From Paenibacillus sinopodophylli (GTDB lineage: Bacteria; Bacillota; Bacilli; Paenibacillales; Paenibacillaceae), in the NCBI RefSeq assembly GCF_005930355.1, contig NZ_VDBO01000001.1, forward strand, positions 1,151,339-1,215,338: a stretch of 64,000 bases of DNA. The letters run 5' to 3'. A model generated the notes under the pieces. It made no database searches. It saw nothing but the letters and a program-made list of their open reading frames with translations, and had not been told where the DNA came from. The position numbers and the translations under genes are program-made. Position 1 is the first letter of the stretch; each line of letters starts with the position of its first letter. This document shows positions 34,172 through 43,211 of the stretch, piece after piece.

Positions 34172-34666
34172 TTAACCGCAGCCGCCGCTCCCACATCCGC
34201 AAGAGCCCCCGCTGCCGCAGCTGCCGCCGCCTGCCGCCTTCTCGTTACTTGGAACCTTTATGTTATCCGACACGGATTCCGCAATCGTGCGAGAAACTTC
34301 AAAAAGCATATCATCCACGACCTGCTCCGCGGTTTTGAAGCGGCGAACGCTCTCTATTTCACTAAGCTCGCGTTCAATCTGCTTCACTTTATCCTTCGCT
34401 TCGTTATAGTCGGGATGAAAGCGGCCAAAACGCTCACATTCGACAAACAACTCTTTTGCCTTCGCGAAGCGTTTCGTAATCCGCTTCACTTCCTCGTCTT
34501 CATTTACTGCGGTTTTCCAATATAGATACTCGGCAACTTCTGCCGATTGATTAATCCAATCACCAAGCTCATAAGCACAAAGCAGCAGCGATGCCATATC
34601 GAGAGAAGAAACGCCGCCTTGCGGTTGCTCCAACTGAATAGCCGTTAAACCTTCAGCAGTAGGCAT
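34172..34666 (-). CDS. ylbF: YlbF/RicF-like regulator with Cys/Gly-rich tail
   Basis: 164 residues. The DUF964 helical domain (about 22-128: LLLCAYELGDWINQSAEV, KRFAKAKELFVECERFGRFHPDYNEAKDKV) is that of YlbF. In B. subtilis RicF joins RicA and RicT in the Y-complex, which binds iron-sulphur clusters and steers RNase Y processing, biofilm and competence. The tail from about 147 reads SCGSGGSCGCGSGGCG: four cysteines in Gly/Ser, fit to bind a metal cluster. The start follows GAGGTG. Its partner genes ymcA and yaaT are not in the window. Confidence 0.88.
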   Translation of the reverse strand: MPTAEGLTAIQLEQPQGGVSSLDMASLLLCAYELGDWINQSAEVAEYLYWKTAVNEDEEVKRITKRFAKAKELFVECERFGRFHPDYNEAKDKVKQIERELSEIESVRRFKTAEQVVDDMLFEVSRTIAESVSDNIKVPSNEKAAGGGSCGSGGSCGCGSGGCG

Positions 34667-34736
34667 TCATCCACCTCATTTCAATTCGCTAAATTCTACA
34701 CTATCATATCATAACCCTATATCCAATAGATAGAGA

Positions 34737-36782
34737 TTATATTGGACTTTCTTGGCCCGGAATAAGCAGCTGCATCTCCTCCCACATGTCTGGAGTAAGA
34801 CGTGCTGTCTGATGCGGATCATCCCGGAGCATACCGACTACAGCCCAACTGTCGCCTTGATACTCGAGCTTCTCAGGTACGAAGGAGCGCAAGCCTTGCC
34901 CTATTCGCATTTGAATAGGTGTTTGCCACTGCAGTGCCTGCTCAATAAGCTCTCTTCTGGTCGAATGATGGTAGGAACGCATTTGTTTGATCCACATAGA
35001 GGGAACTCTCTCGAGCTGCGACCCGGCTATTAGCTTTTCCCTCAGAGGCTGATCATTAAGCGTGAAATGATGCAGCGGATAGGTCTCATACAGAAATAAT
35101 GGTGCACGTTCATTCATACTTTCTGCCCTATTCTTTTCCATATTCTCTGCCTTGGCATTTGTTCCGAACTGCTCATCGCATAACTGCGTCCTCATCTCAT
35201 GGCCAAACATCGGATAATCTATTGATGCGTTGCCTTTCTCCGTACCCCTTAGAACCACTTTCCGCGCCGGATAGCCAGCTCGCGCCAGTAACCGTCTTAT
35301 TTCCTGTACATGTGTTTGTTCCACAATGAAATCCGTTAATCCCAGCTTTTGCAGCAAGAACGGCGCCAACTCCATATCCCTTTCGATGAAAGCAGCCACG
35401 TCTTGATGATCACAGCGAAGCAGCGTTATCTCGGCTAATACTGTTCGCCCAGCGTGACTGGTCCACACATCCAATAAGGCACCGACTGTCGAAGGAAGCT
35501 CTTCCCCGCCTGAAACATCCTGTAAGAAGCGCTGAATGGACTGTTTCGTTCTGCCTAGTTCTACAGCCCGCGCAATCGCAGCCGCTTCAAGCTGGTATAC
35601 AGTAACTTGCTCCTCTGACTTCCTTGCTGCGATTAGCTCAAGCTCCCATCTGACTGTGAACGGACAGTCCGGATCGACGATTACTTCTCCATTAGGCTGA
35701 ATGGAGACGTTTGGACTCGATTCTGATTGTGAATCGATTAGATCAGAAGAATAAGGGACATTACGCTTCCATTTGCAATAAAGCTCCACTTCATTCCCAT
35801 GCCCGCTCTGAACAACTTCGATCCAGCCCATGCTATACAAAAGTCCGCACCAGTTTCCTGTCTCAGTGAGCTCACGCTCGCTAAGCCACTTATTCAGAGC
35901 TTTAATGGAAAACCACTCGCCTGCTTCCACGCTAAGCATCACAGCCGCAGCGTGAGCGCTGCCTGCCTCTGCTGGAAGCAACAGCTCCAGACACCAGTCC
36001 ATGAGCTGTGCATCGCGTGATAACTGTCCCAGCTCAAGCCAGCTCCGAAGTGCTGACTCATTCCATATCAAAGAGCTATCCTCAGTCGATAATAATCCCA
36101 ATCCAACAGCCGCCTGCAGCATAAACGCAACGCTCGGGGGATATGCATCTCCATGCGCCCCCTTTACTTTAAAGGCTTCAATTGTAAAATCATCTATAGA
36201 GATTGCTCGCATCAGCTTTGCGATTATCTTCTTGGGTAGCACGCCATTAAGCGTCAGTCCAAGACCATTCCTGCCAAGCTCTGCCAACATACTGAGCAGT
36301 TGGCTGCTGAACGGGCGGCAATAGGGCCGCAGCGTGCCATTAGCCAGCTTCTCTTTGTCGGTCGAACTCAGCTGCTCAGGCTTGTATGGAAACAACACTT
36401 TACTCCAGCCTATGAAACAATGTGCCGGCATAAAGTAAAGGCTCTCACCCCACGCTTTCTTCACAGAGAAGAGGATGCCTGCTTCCTCCAGCTCAGCTAT
36501 GCCAAGCTGGCATTCCGCGCCTGATAAAAATGTAAATGCGCGAAGCTCTCGAATAAGACGCTCATATTCAACCGGCACGACCGCATAATGGAGAACGAAT
36601 TGCTTTATCACCTCTAAGCCGCATTCGGTGAGCCTGTCAGCAGCAGCTCCGATGGCCAATTCGCTCACTGCCGCATTCTTCCAGGTCATTCCCATTTGGC
36701 TTGCTTGGTGCCACACGGGCATGTGCATATACCTTTCCTGCCGATCAGCAGAAAGCTTAGCTAATAACTGCTTCATTCTCAT
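34737..36782 (-). CDS. Helicase-associated protein (XPB/Ssl2 N-terminal-like domain)
   Basis: 681 residues, no helicase motor. The region from about 350 to 515 (VSIQPNGEVIVDPDCP, RWELELIAARKSEEQVTVYQL, LGLTDFIVEQTHVQEIRRLLARAGYPA) is the Helicase_C_3 / XPB N-terminal type domain. The N-terminal third is helical and unrecognised. Its ATG overlaps the stop of the XPB gene by 4 nt, so it is the translationally coupled partner. By analogy with archaeal XPB-Bax1 it may be the nuclease or regulatory mate, but no nuclease motif is visible. Confidence 0.8.
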   Translation of the reverse strand: MRMKQLLAKLSADRQERYMHMPVWHQASQMGMTWKNAAVSELAIGAAADRLTECGLEVIKQFVLHYAVVPVEYERLIRELRAFTFLSGAECQLGIAELEEAGILFSVKKAWGESLYFMPAHCFIGWSKVLFPYKPEQLSSTDKEKLANGTLRPYCRPFSSQLLSMLAELGRNGLGLTLNGVLPKKIIAKLMRAISIDDFTIEAFKVKGAHGDAYPPSVAFMLQAAVGLGLLSTEDSSLIWNESALRSWLELGQLSRDAQLMDWCLELLLPAEAGSAHAAAVMLSVEAGEWFSIKALNKWLSERELTETGNWCGLLYSMGWIEVVQSGHGNEVELYCKWKRNVPYSSDLIDSQSESSPNVSIQPNGEVIVDPDCPFTVRWELELIAARKSEEQVTVYQLEAAAIARAVELGRTKQSIQRFLQDVSGGEELPSTVGALLDVWTSHAGRTVLAEITLLRCDHQDVAAFIERDMELAPFLLQKLGLTDFIVEQTHVQEIRRLLARAGYPARKVVLRGTEKGNASIDYPMFGHEMRTQLCDEQFGTNAKAENMEKNRAESMNERAPLFLYETYPLHHFTLNDQPLREKLIAGSQLERVPSMWIKQMRSYHHSTRRELIEQALQWQTPIQMRIGQGLRSFVPEKLEYQGDSWAVVGMLRDDPHQTARLTPDMWEEMQLLIPGQESPI

Positions 36783-38482
36783 TGCGCGGTTGCCTCCTCC
36801 TGAGCGTCCTTGACGATCGGGCTAATCAGTCTCTCATAATGATAGCCTTGCTCAAGCATGAACAATTGCCGCTTCATGCCGAATTCCGTTTCCTTGGTCT
36901 CATCAGTCACGATCGTGTAAAACCATGCTTGATTGTTTCCTGCCTTCGGGCGCAGCAGCCTACCAATCCGCTGCGCCTCCTCCTGCCTGGAGCCAAAGCT
37001 TCCCGAGAGCTGAATAGCAACCGCAGCATCAGGCAAATCCACAGCGAAGTTCGCGATCTTTGACACGATTAGCACAGACAGCTCACCTGCTTTGAAGCGT
37101 CCATAAAGTGTCTGGCGCTCCTCTTGTGGAACTTCTCCCGTTAGCAAAGGAACACCTAACTTAGCTGCTAGTAGGTGCAATTGGTTCAAATATTGTCCAA
37201 TAATTAAAGTAGGCTTACCTACATGTTGCTGCAACAGCTGCTCCACAATTTGCGTTTTGGCTGGATTCTCGGCTGCAAGGCGCAGCTTCGACCTTGTGCT
37301 TGCTTGCACATACATAGCAGCGGTACTGCTGTGCATCGGCACCCTAATTTCAGCACAAGCAACAGCTGCGATATGAGCTGCTGCCTCAGCTGTCTTCCAT
37401 TGCAAATCATATTGCTTGGGCCCGATAAGCGAATATACATCCTCCGCGCATCCATCCTCCCGAACGAGCGTTGCAGTAAGTCCTAATCGTCTCGTCGCTT
37501 GGATTTCGGCCGTCATACGAAACACAGGAGCAGGCAGCAAATGAACCTCGTCATAGATAATAAGACCCCAATCACGTTCCGTAAACAGCTTCATATGGGT
37601 AAATGGCAGCGACTTTGATTTTCGGTGAGTCAGTATATGATAAGTTGCAATTGTGACCGGACGTACCTGCTTCAATGTACCGCCATATTGGCCAACCTCC
37701 GAATCCTGCAAGCTGGTTTTATCGAGCAGCTCATCCTTCCACTGTTTCACAGAGGTAGCGTTGGAGGTTAGAATGAGCGTTGCTCTCCCTAACCTAGCCA
37801 TAGCCGCTATGCCAACAATCGTTTTCCCTGCCCCGCAGGGCAATACGAGAACGCCACTGCCCCCTTGCACCGTCCCTTCCTTATAAAATTGTTCAACAGC
37901 TGACTGCTGATAGTCCCTCAATTCGAATCGCCGATCACTAATCGTCCGCAGTCGGAGTGATAGCTCCAGTTCTTCGCCTGCATGATAGCCAGCCCGGTCA
38001 ATAACAGGATATCCAAGACGCGTAAGCTCCTGCTTCAGGACCCCGCGGCATCGTTCATCCAAATGCCAGCTCCCGTCGTCCAAATGTTCCTTCACATGCT
38101 GTATGACCGACTCATGTGCGGTTAGTTCGTCCATAACCGAAGTAGATCCGTGGAGCAGAAGCTTCCCTCCTTCGGTTGACAGCCAGAGCTTGCCGTATCT
38201 GCCAATCAGCCTTCGAATCATCGATTCTGCTTGCAAAGGCAGCTCATATCGGCTGTTCGATGCCAGCCATGCGATAAGCTCCTCGGCATCCATCCCGGAT
38301 GACGCTGCATTCCATAGCGTTAAAGGCGTAATTCGGTACGTGTGAATAGCGCCGGCTCTGCGAACAGCATCAGCGAAGAGGACAAGCTTTTCCCTGGCTT
38401 GACCTGCATCCGCCTTTCCCTCATCGAGCAGCACAACAAGATCGGATTGCACAATTAATGGTTTATCGCAGCGTTTCTGCAT
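36779..38482 (-). CDS. XPB-type DNA repair helicase (SF2)
   Basis: 567 residues. N-terminal damage-recognition-like region (1-190), then RFELRDYQQSAVEQF, Walker A LPCGAGKTIVG, ATYHILTHR, Walker B YDEVHLLPAPVF, the XPB-specific RED loop LTATLVREDGC, and a second RecA domain with LIVSKIANFAVDLPDAAVAIQLSGSFGS and QRIGRLLRPK. It is the bacterial XPB group related to archaeal and eukaryotic TFIIH/NER helicases. The ATG follows GGGGAGGGAG. It heads a two-gene operon with the Helicase_C_3 protein. Function in repair is inferred. Confidence 0.92.
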   Translation of the reverse strand: MQKRCDKPLIVQSDLVVLLDEGKADAGQAREKLVLFADAVRRAGAIHTYRITPLTLWNAASSGMDAEELIAWLASNSRYELPLQAESMIRRLIGRYGKLWLSTEGGKLLLHGSTSVMDELTAHESVIQHVKEHLDDGSWHLDERCRGVLKQELTRLGYPVIDRAGYHAGEELELSLRLRTISDRRFELRDYQQSAVEQFYKEGTVQGGSGVLVLPCGAGKTIVGIAAMARLGRATLILTSNATSVKQWKDELLDKTSLQDSEVGQYGGTLKQVRPVTIATYHILTHRKSKSLPFTHMKLFTERDWGLIIYDEVHLLPAPVFRMTAEIQATRRLGLTATLVREDGCAEDVYSLIGPKQYDLQWKTAEAAAHIAAVACAEIRVPMHSSTAAMYVQASTRSKLRLAAENPAKTQIVEQLLQQHVGKPTLIIGQYLNQLHLLAAKLGVPLLTGEVPQEERQTLYGRFKAGELSVLIVSKIANFAVDLPDAAVAIQLSGSFGSRQEEAQRIGRLLRPKAGNNQAWFYTIVTDETKETEFGMKRQLFMLEQGYHYERLISPIVKDAQEEATAQ

Positions 38483-38589
38483 CGCTGTCTCCCTCCCCTA
38501 GTCATACCCTTATAGGCACAGTATGCAGAAATTAACACTTTTTTATGCTCGTTTCCCGTTTTGCAAGCGCGATTTTATAGAGTGAAATA

Positions 38590-38598
38590 TGTTATAAT
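38590..38598 (+). promoter_or_regulatory. Extended -10 promoter before the nuclease lipoprotein gene
   Basis: TGTTATAAT is a perfect extended -10 (TG-N-TATAAT), about 50 nt before the start codon. No good -35 is seen at 17 nt. It lies in the 166-nt divergent spacer shared with the XPB operon. Confidence 0.6.
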
Positions 38599-38648
38599 AA
38601 ATAAGAAGTTCTTATATTAACCGCAAATCGGGCTGGAGGTACGCATCT

Positions 38649-39497
38649 GTGAAAAGAATTATAATCATTCTCCTCATGCTCGTTTGCATGCTGTTAGTCG
38701 GATGTTCGAACCTTTCCGAGCTTTCCTCGAACACCATTCAAACCAACCATTGGTATCAAGTAACGAAGTATATAGATGGCGATACCTTCAAGATTTCGAA
38801 CGGCTCCAGCGAAACGACGATTCGATTACTTTATGTGAACACACCAGAAACGCAAACGCCAAATAACGAGCCTGAAGCATTTGGCCTTGAGGCATCTGCC
38901 TTCACGAAGGAACTGCTTACCGAATCGCAGGAGGTCAAGATTAGTTTTGACAAAGAGCTGGAGGATAAGTTCGGCCGTACGCTAGCCATTGTTGAGCTGA
39001 AGGATGGCCGTATTCTTAACGAACTGCTTCTGGAGAATGGACTTGCCAAAGTACTCATCGTTGAGCCTAACGTCAAGATGGAAAACGCATACAAACAGCT
39101 GGAACAGCAAGCCAAACAAAACAAAACAGGCTTGTGGAGCAGCCCTGCCGAAATTACTCATACTGAATTCCCTGTCAAGAAGGCAGCCAGAAGCGGTATA
39201 ATTATCGTGGTTGATAAGCAGGCGGAGCTTGTAACGATAACGAACACGACCAATGATCCCATTCCAATGAATGGCTGGAAGCTGGTGAGCGTACGCGGCA
39301 ACCAAACCTATCCATTCGGAGCCTACGTGCTGGAGGGGCTTGGGACAGTCGTCATCACCTCTGCTGATATCACTCGCCCTTCCGACTATGATCTCCTTCA
39401 ATGGGGAGCGACGAACATCTGGAACAATAAAGAATCTGATCCTGCAGAGCTTTACAATCAATACAACGAGCTAGTATCTGTCTGGGAGGATAATTAG
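38649..39497 (+). CDS. Secreted nuclease lipoprotein: SNase domain plus lamin-tail domain
   Basis: 282 residues. Signal peptide with lipobox LLVGC (Cys 19). SNase domain about 38-165: KYIDGDTFKI, the active-site Arg in IRLLYVNTPETQ, the Asp/Glu region and second Arg in FGRTLAIVEL, and GLAKVLIVEPN. After a linker, residues about 185-280 (VTITNTTNDPIPMNGWKLVSVRGNQTYPF) fit the lamin-tail/LTD beta fold, often fused to secreted nucleases. It would degrade DNA or RNA at the cell surface. GGAGG precedes the start (GTG; 8 nt). A strong terminator follows. Confidence 0.88.
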   Translation: MKRIIIILLMLVCMLLVGCSNLSELSSNTIQTNHWYQVTKYIDGDTFKISNGSSETTIRLLYVNTPETQTPNNEPEAFGLEASAFTKELLTESQEVKISFDKELEDKFGRTLAIVELKDGRILNELLLENGLAKVLIVEPNVKMENAYKQLEQQAKQNKTGLWSSPAEITHTEFPVKKAARSGIIIVVDKQAELVTITNTTNDPIPMNGWKLVSVRGNQTYPFGAYVLEGLGTVVITSADITRPSDYDLLQWGATNIWNNKESDPAELYNQYNELVSVWEDN

Positions 39498-39516
39498 TGT
39501 TTATCCCTTTCCTATC

Positions 39517-39562
39517 AAAAAGGCTGCCTGATTGCGCTTCATTACGCATCAGGCAGCCTTTT
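39517..39562. terminator. Bidirectional terminator between nuclease and M20 genes
   Basis: AAAAGGCTGCCTGAT and ATCAGGCAGCCTTTT pair perfectly, extended by GCG/CGC, between two convergent genes. Confidence 0.92.
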
Positions 39563-39572
39563 CACTATTTAT

Positions 39573-40757
39573 TTATTCCGTTATCGCATAATTCTCGGCC
39601 ATCCCGATTAAGAGCCTCGCTGCACGCTTCATTGCTCGCTCATCGATATCAAACTTCGGATGATGATGGGCATATACGGCTCCATTGCTTTCATTGCCGG
39701 CTCCTACAAACATAAAGCAACCAGGCACCTTCTCCAAATAATAAGAGAAATCTTCGGCGACTGTAATCGCCTCCGAACGGAGGACAGCCGCTTCTCCGAA
39801 CAACTGCTCGCCGACTGTAAAGAAACGATCTGCCTCCACGTCATCGTTGACTACTGGCGGATATCCAATCCGCATATGATACTCATATTCCGCACCATGC
39901 ATTTGGCATATATGCGCAACAAGTGATTCCAGACGCTCATGAATCATCATTCTCGTTTTTTCATCGAAGGATCGAACAGTCCCCTTAAGCTTGCAGCGCT
40001 CTGCAATAACATTATTGGTCGTACCGGCTTGGAAGGAGCCGATCGTTACAACCGCAGGATGCAGCGGGTTCACGTTGCGGCTGACAATGGACTGCACAGC
40101 TTGGACAAGGCTGGAACCAATTAGAATGGCATCAACAGCCTGATGAGGTAATCCTCCATGGCCGCCTTGCCCGATTATATCGATCACAAACTCGTCCGCA
40201 GCAGCCATAAACGGACCAGGCTTGGACGAGATTAAGCCGTGCGCGAGCGGTGTCCATAGGTGAACACCATAGATGACATCAACGCCATCAAGCGCTCCAT
40301 CCTCAATCATTGGCTTCGCCCCGCCAGGCGTAACCTCCTCGGCAGGCTGGAACAACAGCCTTCGCTCACCGCTTATTTCCGAACGGTTTGCCGCATAATA
40401 AGAAGCGATAGCTAGCATAGTTGCCGTATGCGCATCATGCCCGCATGCATGCATCACATTCGGCACCTTGGAAGAATACTCGCATTTTTTCTCATCTTGA
40501 ATTGGCAGCGCATCAATGTCTGCGCGCAGCGCGATTACCGGACCTGGCTTATCACCTTTAATAACAGCAACAAGGCCATGCCCCCCAACGCCAGTCAGCA
40601 CTTCAATATGAAGCTCGTTCAATTGGCTGGCAATCCAGCTTGATGTCACTCGCTCATGAAAGGACAGCTCCGGATATTGATGAAGATGCCTGCGCCATTT
40701 GATCATGCTTGGAAACAACTTTTCTAACTCTAGATCTACGATATCCTCTGTCTGCAA
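39573..40757 (-). CDS. M20 family metallo-amidohydrolase (N-acyl-amino-acid hydrolase type)
   Basis: 394 residues from a TTG start 7 nt after AGGGGG. Two-metal site: HACGHDAH with His and Asp, the Glu pair in LFQPAEEVTPGG, plus AEDFSYYLEKVPG and the terminal His region VYAHHHPKFD. The dimerisation lid is at about 190-305. The group includes N-acetyl-diaminopimelate deacetylase, hippurate hydrolase and IAA-amino acid hydrolase relatives; sequence alone does not decide. It is alone on the minus strand, divergent from yugN. Confidence 0.9.
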   Translation of the reverse strand: MQTEDIVDLELEKLFPSMIKWRRHLHQYPELSFHERVTSSWIASQLNELHIEVLTGVGGHGLVAVIKGDKPGPVIALRADIDALPIQDEKKCEYSSKVPNVMHACGHDAHTATMLAIASYYAANRSEISGERRLLFQPAEEVTPGGAKPMIEDGALDGVDVIYGVHLWTPLAHGLISSKPGPFMAAADEFVIDIIGQGGHGGLPHQAVDAILIGSSLVQAVQSIVSRNVNPLHPAVVTIGSFQAGTTNNVIAERCKLKGTVRSFDEKTRMMIHERLESLVAHICQMHGAEYEYHMRIGYPPVVNDDVEADRFFTVGEQLFGEAAVLRSEAITVAEDFSYYLEKVPGCFMFVGAGNESNGAVYAHHHPKFDIDERAMKRAARLLIGMAENYAITE

Positions 40758-41051
40758 ATCGCAAACCCCCTAACCATTTTTGAAACGAACACGCCGTCAT
40801 TGCCGCATTCCTGTTTTGTCGCTATCCTCGAAAAGCTTGCGCTCCCGAGCGAAGGATATACTTTCGTCTAGTTTACCAGAAGAAAGCCTTAATAAGGAAG
40901 CATGAGAACATCCGAATGCATGGGAAGCCTGTTTTTTTTCAAAATGTCGCGTTTGATCAAGGTAACGGTAAGGAGTAAGGGTTGCGCTTGCTGGGGAAAC
41001 ATACTATCATGAGAAAAGAATGTACAACTCTGTCTTTTGAATAGGAAGCAT
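40758..41051. other. Divergent spacer M20 gene / yugN
   Basis: About 294 nt without a supported gene. It has a CGCTC/GAGCG hairpin near 40850 and, further right, the yugN promoter annotated separately. No other signal was recognised. Confidence 0.4.
40982..41010 (+). promoter_or_regulatory. Putative promoter of yugN-ftsW
   Basis: TTGCGC, 17 nt, TATCAT. With transcription starting near 41017 the leader is about 85 nt and contains the hairpin repeat, so the element would be in RNA. Confidence 0.55.
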
Positions 41052-41093
41052 ATGCTTACAAAGTCAGTTTTGCTTCACAAAACCTTTGGGAGG
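41052..41093 (+). repeat. SD-proximal hairpin repeat, single copy, before yugN
   Basis: ATGCTTACAAAGTC, then GTTTTG-CTTCA-CAAAAC stem, then CCTTT and GGGAGG. Same layout as the copies before ylbG and acuC, with base changes in both stem arms that keep pairing (GTTTTG/CAAAAC instead of GGTTTG/CAAACC). Confidence 0.8.
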
Positions 41094-41100
41094 AACTACC

Positions 41101-41445
41101 ATGATTATTGAAAATACCGGCTTAAACGGTGTTAAAAGCGAACTTAACCATTTAGACGAATCCGCTGAGCAGGTGGGCTTTGTACGTTGGCAATGGGAAT
41201 ACTATCGCGCTACATACGACTTGAAACTAGAGGATCGCGCCAGCGGCTCCGATTATTATTTGAGAATTACAACCCGTGCCGTTGAGGGCAAGCTTGAATC
41301 ACCTCATGCCGTGTTGATTATTGAATCCGTCTACATTGGCCGCTCTACTTTCCCGCATGGTCTTGAATATGAGTCTCCGGTGCCTCAGCCTATCTTGAAT
41401 ACGGCAACTCAACGACTTCAGCAATTGAAACAACTGCTAGCGTAA
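41101..41445 (+). CDS. yugN: YugN-like family protein
   Basis: 114 residues from the ATG 7 nt after GGGAGG (MIIENTGLNGVKSELNH); an in-frame ATG 15 nt upstream overlaps the SD and was rejected. WQWEYYRATYDLKLED and YLRITTRAVEGKLE are typical of YugN. Role is unknown in all members; the fold is a small alpha-beta domain. It is followed by ftsW after 10 nt and is probably co-transcribed with it. Confidence 0.87.
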   Translation: MIIENTGLNGVKSELNHLDESAEQVGFVRWQWEYYRATYDLKLEDRASGSDYYLRITTRAVEGKLESPHAVLIIESVYIGRSTFPHGLEYESPVPQPILNTATQRLQQLKQLLA

Positions 41446-41455
41446 AGGTGAACAC

Positions 41456-42655
41456 ATGAAAGCCACGCAGAACGGCAGCCGTGGAAGACCGGACTTTCTG
41501 CTTCTCATTCTGACTCTTCTGCTCGTTGGCTTTGGGCTTGTGATGGTATTCAGCGCAAGCTCCGGCGTAGCAAAGGTTTCTTTCGATGATTCACTGTATT
41601 TCATTAAAAAACAGGCTGTATTTGCTATTGCGGGTACATTCATAATGCTATTTATGATGAACCTGCGATATCAGGTCTATAAGAAATCTTTTATGCTTTT
41701 GTTTATTCCGGTCATCATTATGCTGATGATCGTCCCTTTCAACGAGGCCGTTAACGGCGCGAGTAGCTGGTTCAATATCGGCAAATTCGGAATTCAACCG
41801 ACAGAGCCCGCCAAGCTCGCGCTCATTCTGTATGTTGGCGCACTGATCTCCAAGAAAGACGAGAAGTTCCGTGATTTCAAAAAAGGACTGCTGCCAGTCA
41901 TCGTCATCGTTGGTTTCATATGCATGCTCGTTATGCTGCAGCCAGACTTAGGCTCATGTCTAGTTATCGCTGCCTGTGCAAGCATCATGATTCTCGCTGG
42001 CGGTGCCAATTTAAAGCATATTTTTCTTTCAGGCACCGTGCTTGCTTTGCTAGGTACCGTTGTCGTCAGTATTTGGATGGCTATCAACCCGAATGGCTGG
42101 AAGTACCGAATTGAACGCTTCACGGCGTATAGCGACCCGCTAGCTGATCCGTTAGGCTCAGGCTGGCAACTGGTAGCGTCTCTTCAAGCGCTTGGACATG
42201 GCGGGCTCACTGGGGCTGGCTTCGGAGAAAGCGTGCAGAAGCTGCATTACTTGAAATATCCTTATAACGACTTCATCTTTTCGATTATCGGCGAGGAACT
42301 AGGCTTTATTGGAAGTACGCTTTTCCTGCTCTTTTACTTGCTGTTTTTGTGGCGCGGCCTTATTGTCGCCCTGCGCTGTCCCGATCAATACGGAACGATC
42401 GTCGGCGTCGGCGTCGTTGGTCTGTTCGCCATCCAAGCATTTGTCAATATTGGCGGCGTCACCAAGGCCATTCCGATGACTGGCGTTACTCTCCCCTTCA
42501 TTAGCTACGGCGGCTCATCACTGCTTGTCTGTCTAATGTGTATGGGCGTGCTGCTAAGCATATCCAGGGAATCGAACAGAGCAGAGAACAAAACGACAAG
42601 TACCGACAATAACCGTCGAACAACAACCGTAACGAAAAGGACCTCTTCCATGTGA
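41456..42655 (+). CDS. ftsW: FtsW/RodA/SpoVE family lipid II polymerase (FtsW-like)
   Basis: 399 residues, about ten membrane helices. GFGLVMVFSASS, the SEDS-type core RIERFTAYSDPLADPLGSGWQL, GAGFGESVQKLHYLKYPYNDFIFSIIGEELGF (given as parts of the extracellular catalytic loop with its key Asp), and the C-terminal MTGVTLPFISYGGSSL, characteristic of FtsW/SpoVE. It polymerises glycan strands at the septum with a class B PBP. It could be the sporulation paralog SpoVE; the sequence does not separate them. The gene follows yugN by 10 nt. Confidence 0.92.
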   Translation: MKATQNGSRGRPDFLLLILTLLLVGFGLVMVFSASSGVAKVSFDDSLYFIKKQAVFAIAGTFIMLFMMNLRYQVYKKSFMLLFIPVIIMLMIVPFNEAVNGASSWFNIGKFGIQPTEPAKLALILYVGALISKKDEKFRDFKKGLLPVIVIVGFICMLVMLQPDLGSCLVIAACASIMILAGGANLKHIFLSGTVLALLGTVVVSIWMAINPNGWKYRIERFTAYSDPLADPLGSGWQLVASLQALGHGGLTGAGFGESVQKLHYLKYPYNDFIFSIIGEELGFIGSTLFLLFYLLFLWRGLIVALRCPDQYGTIVGVGVVGLFAIQAFVNIGGVTKAIPMTGVTLPFISYGGSSLLVCLMCMGVLLSISRESNRAENKTTSTDNNRRTTTVTKRTSSM

Positions 42656-42665
42656 GAGGTCCTTT
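42636..42665. terminator. Terminator overlapping the ftsW stop codon
   Basis: AAAGGACCTCT and AGAGGTCCTTT form a perfect 11-bp stem around an 8-nt loop. The left arm lies within the last ftsW codons. It faces the converging Asp23 gene. Confidence 0.8.
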
Positions 42666-42691
42666 CAGTTATTTCTATTCATAATTCGCTT

Positions 42692-43075
42692 TTATTTCAG
42701 ACGCTGCTGCTGTACTTCGTCAATTTCTTCCTCTTTGAAGGCTACGCCTTCCACCTTCACATTCACTTCTACCACATGCAAGCCTGTCATGTTCTCAACT
42801 GATTCACGTACATTCAGTTGAAGCTGACGGCAAACCTCTTGAATGGGAATGCCATAATGGACAATAATACGAAGATCGATGGCCGCTTCCGTCGTTCCCA
42901 CTTCAACAGATACGCCTTTTTGCACGTTCTTGCCGCTTAACCTTTTAGCGAGCCCTTCAGATATACCGCCTGACATGGCTGCTATGCCTGGTGTTTCAAG
43001 TGCTGCGAGTCCAGCTATCGTTGCTACTACATCATCAGAGATTCGGATAAGACCTGTTTGAAGTTCTTCGGTCAT
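42692..43075 (-). CDS. Asp23/Gls24 family protein (second paralog)
   Basis: 127 residues from the ATG 8 nt after GAGGAG; a GTG three codons upstream is too close to the SD. GLIRISDDVVATIAGLAALETPGIAAMSGG, IDLRIIVHYGIPIQEVCRQLQ and VEVNVKVEGVAF are the Asp23 strands. It resembles the YqhY group more than YloU; YqhY in B. subtilis lies with acetyl-CoA carboxylase genes and is essential when overloaded, but here the gene stands alone opposite a Ca2+/H+ exchanger. Confidence 0.87.
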   Translation of the reverse strand: MTEELQTGLIRISDDVVATIAGLAALETPGIAAMSGGISEGLAKRLSGKNVQKGVSVEVGTTEAAIDLRIIVHYGIPIQEVCRQLQLNVRESVENMTGLHVVEVNVKVEGVAFKEEEIDEVQQQRLK

Positions 43076-43211
43076 GTGACTCACTCCTCAATTTGCCATA
43101 TAAGTTTATTATAGCAGACGGACATAATCACGGCAAAGCGGAGTCATAAAAAGCTTTTGTTAAACGTAGCTCAAGCCAAATTCAGTGCACAAAATGAGTG
43201 ATCTGGTAAAG

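Noticed and set aside
38982..39461. Leftward 159-codon ORF
   Set aside because: Antisense to the nuclease lipoprotein, no SD or family.
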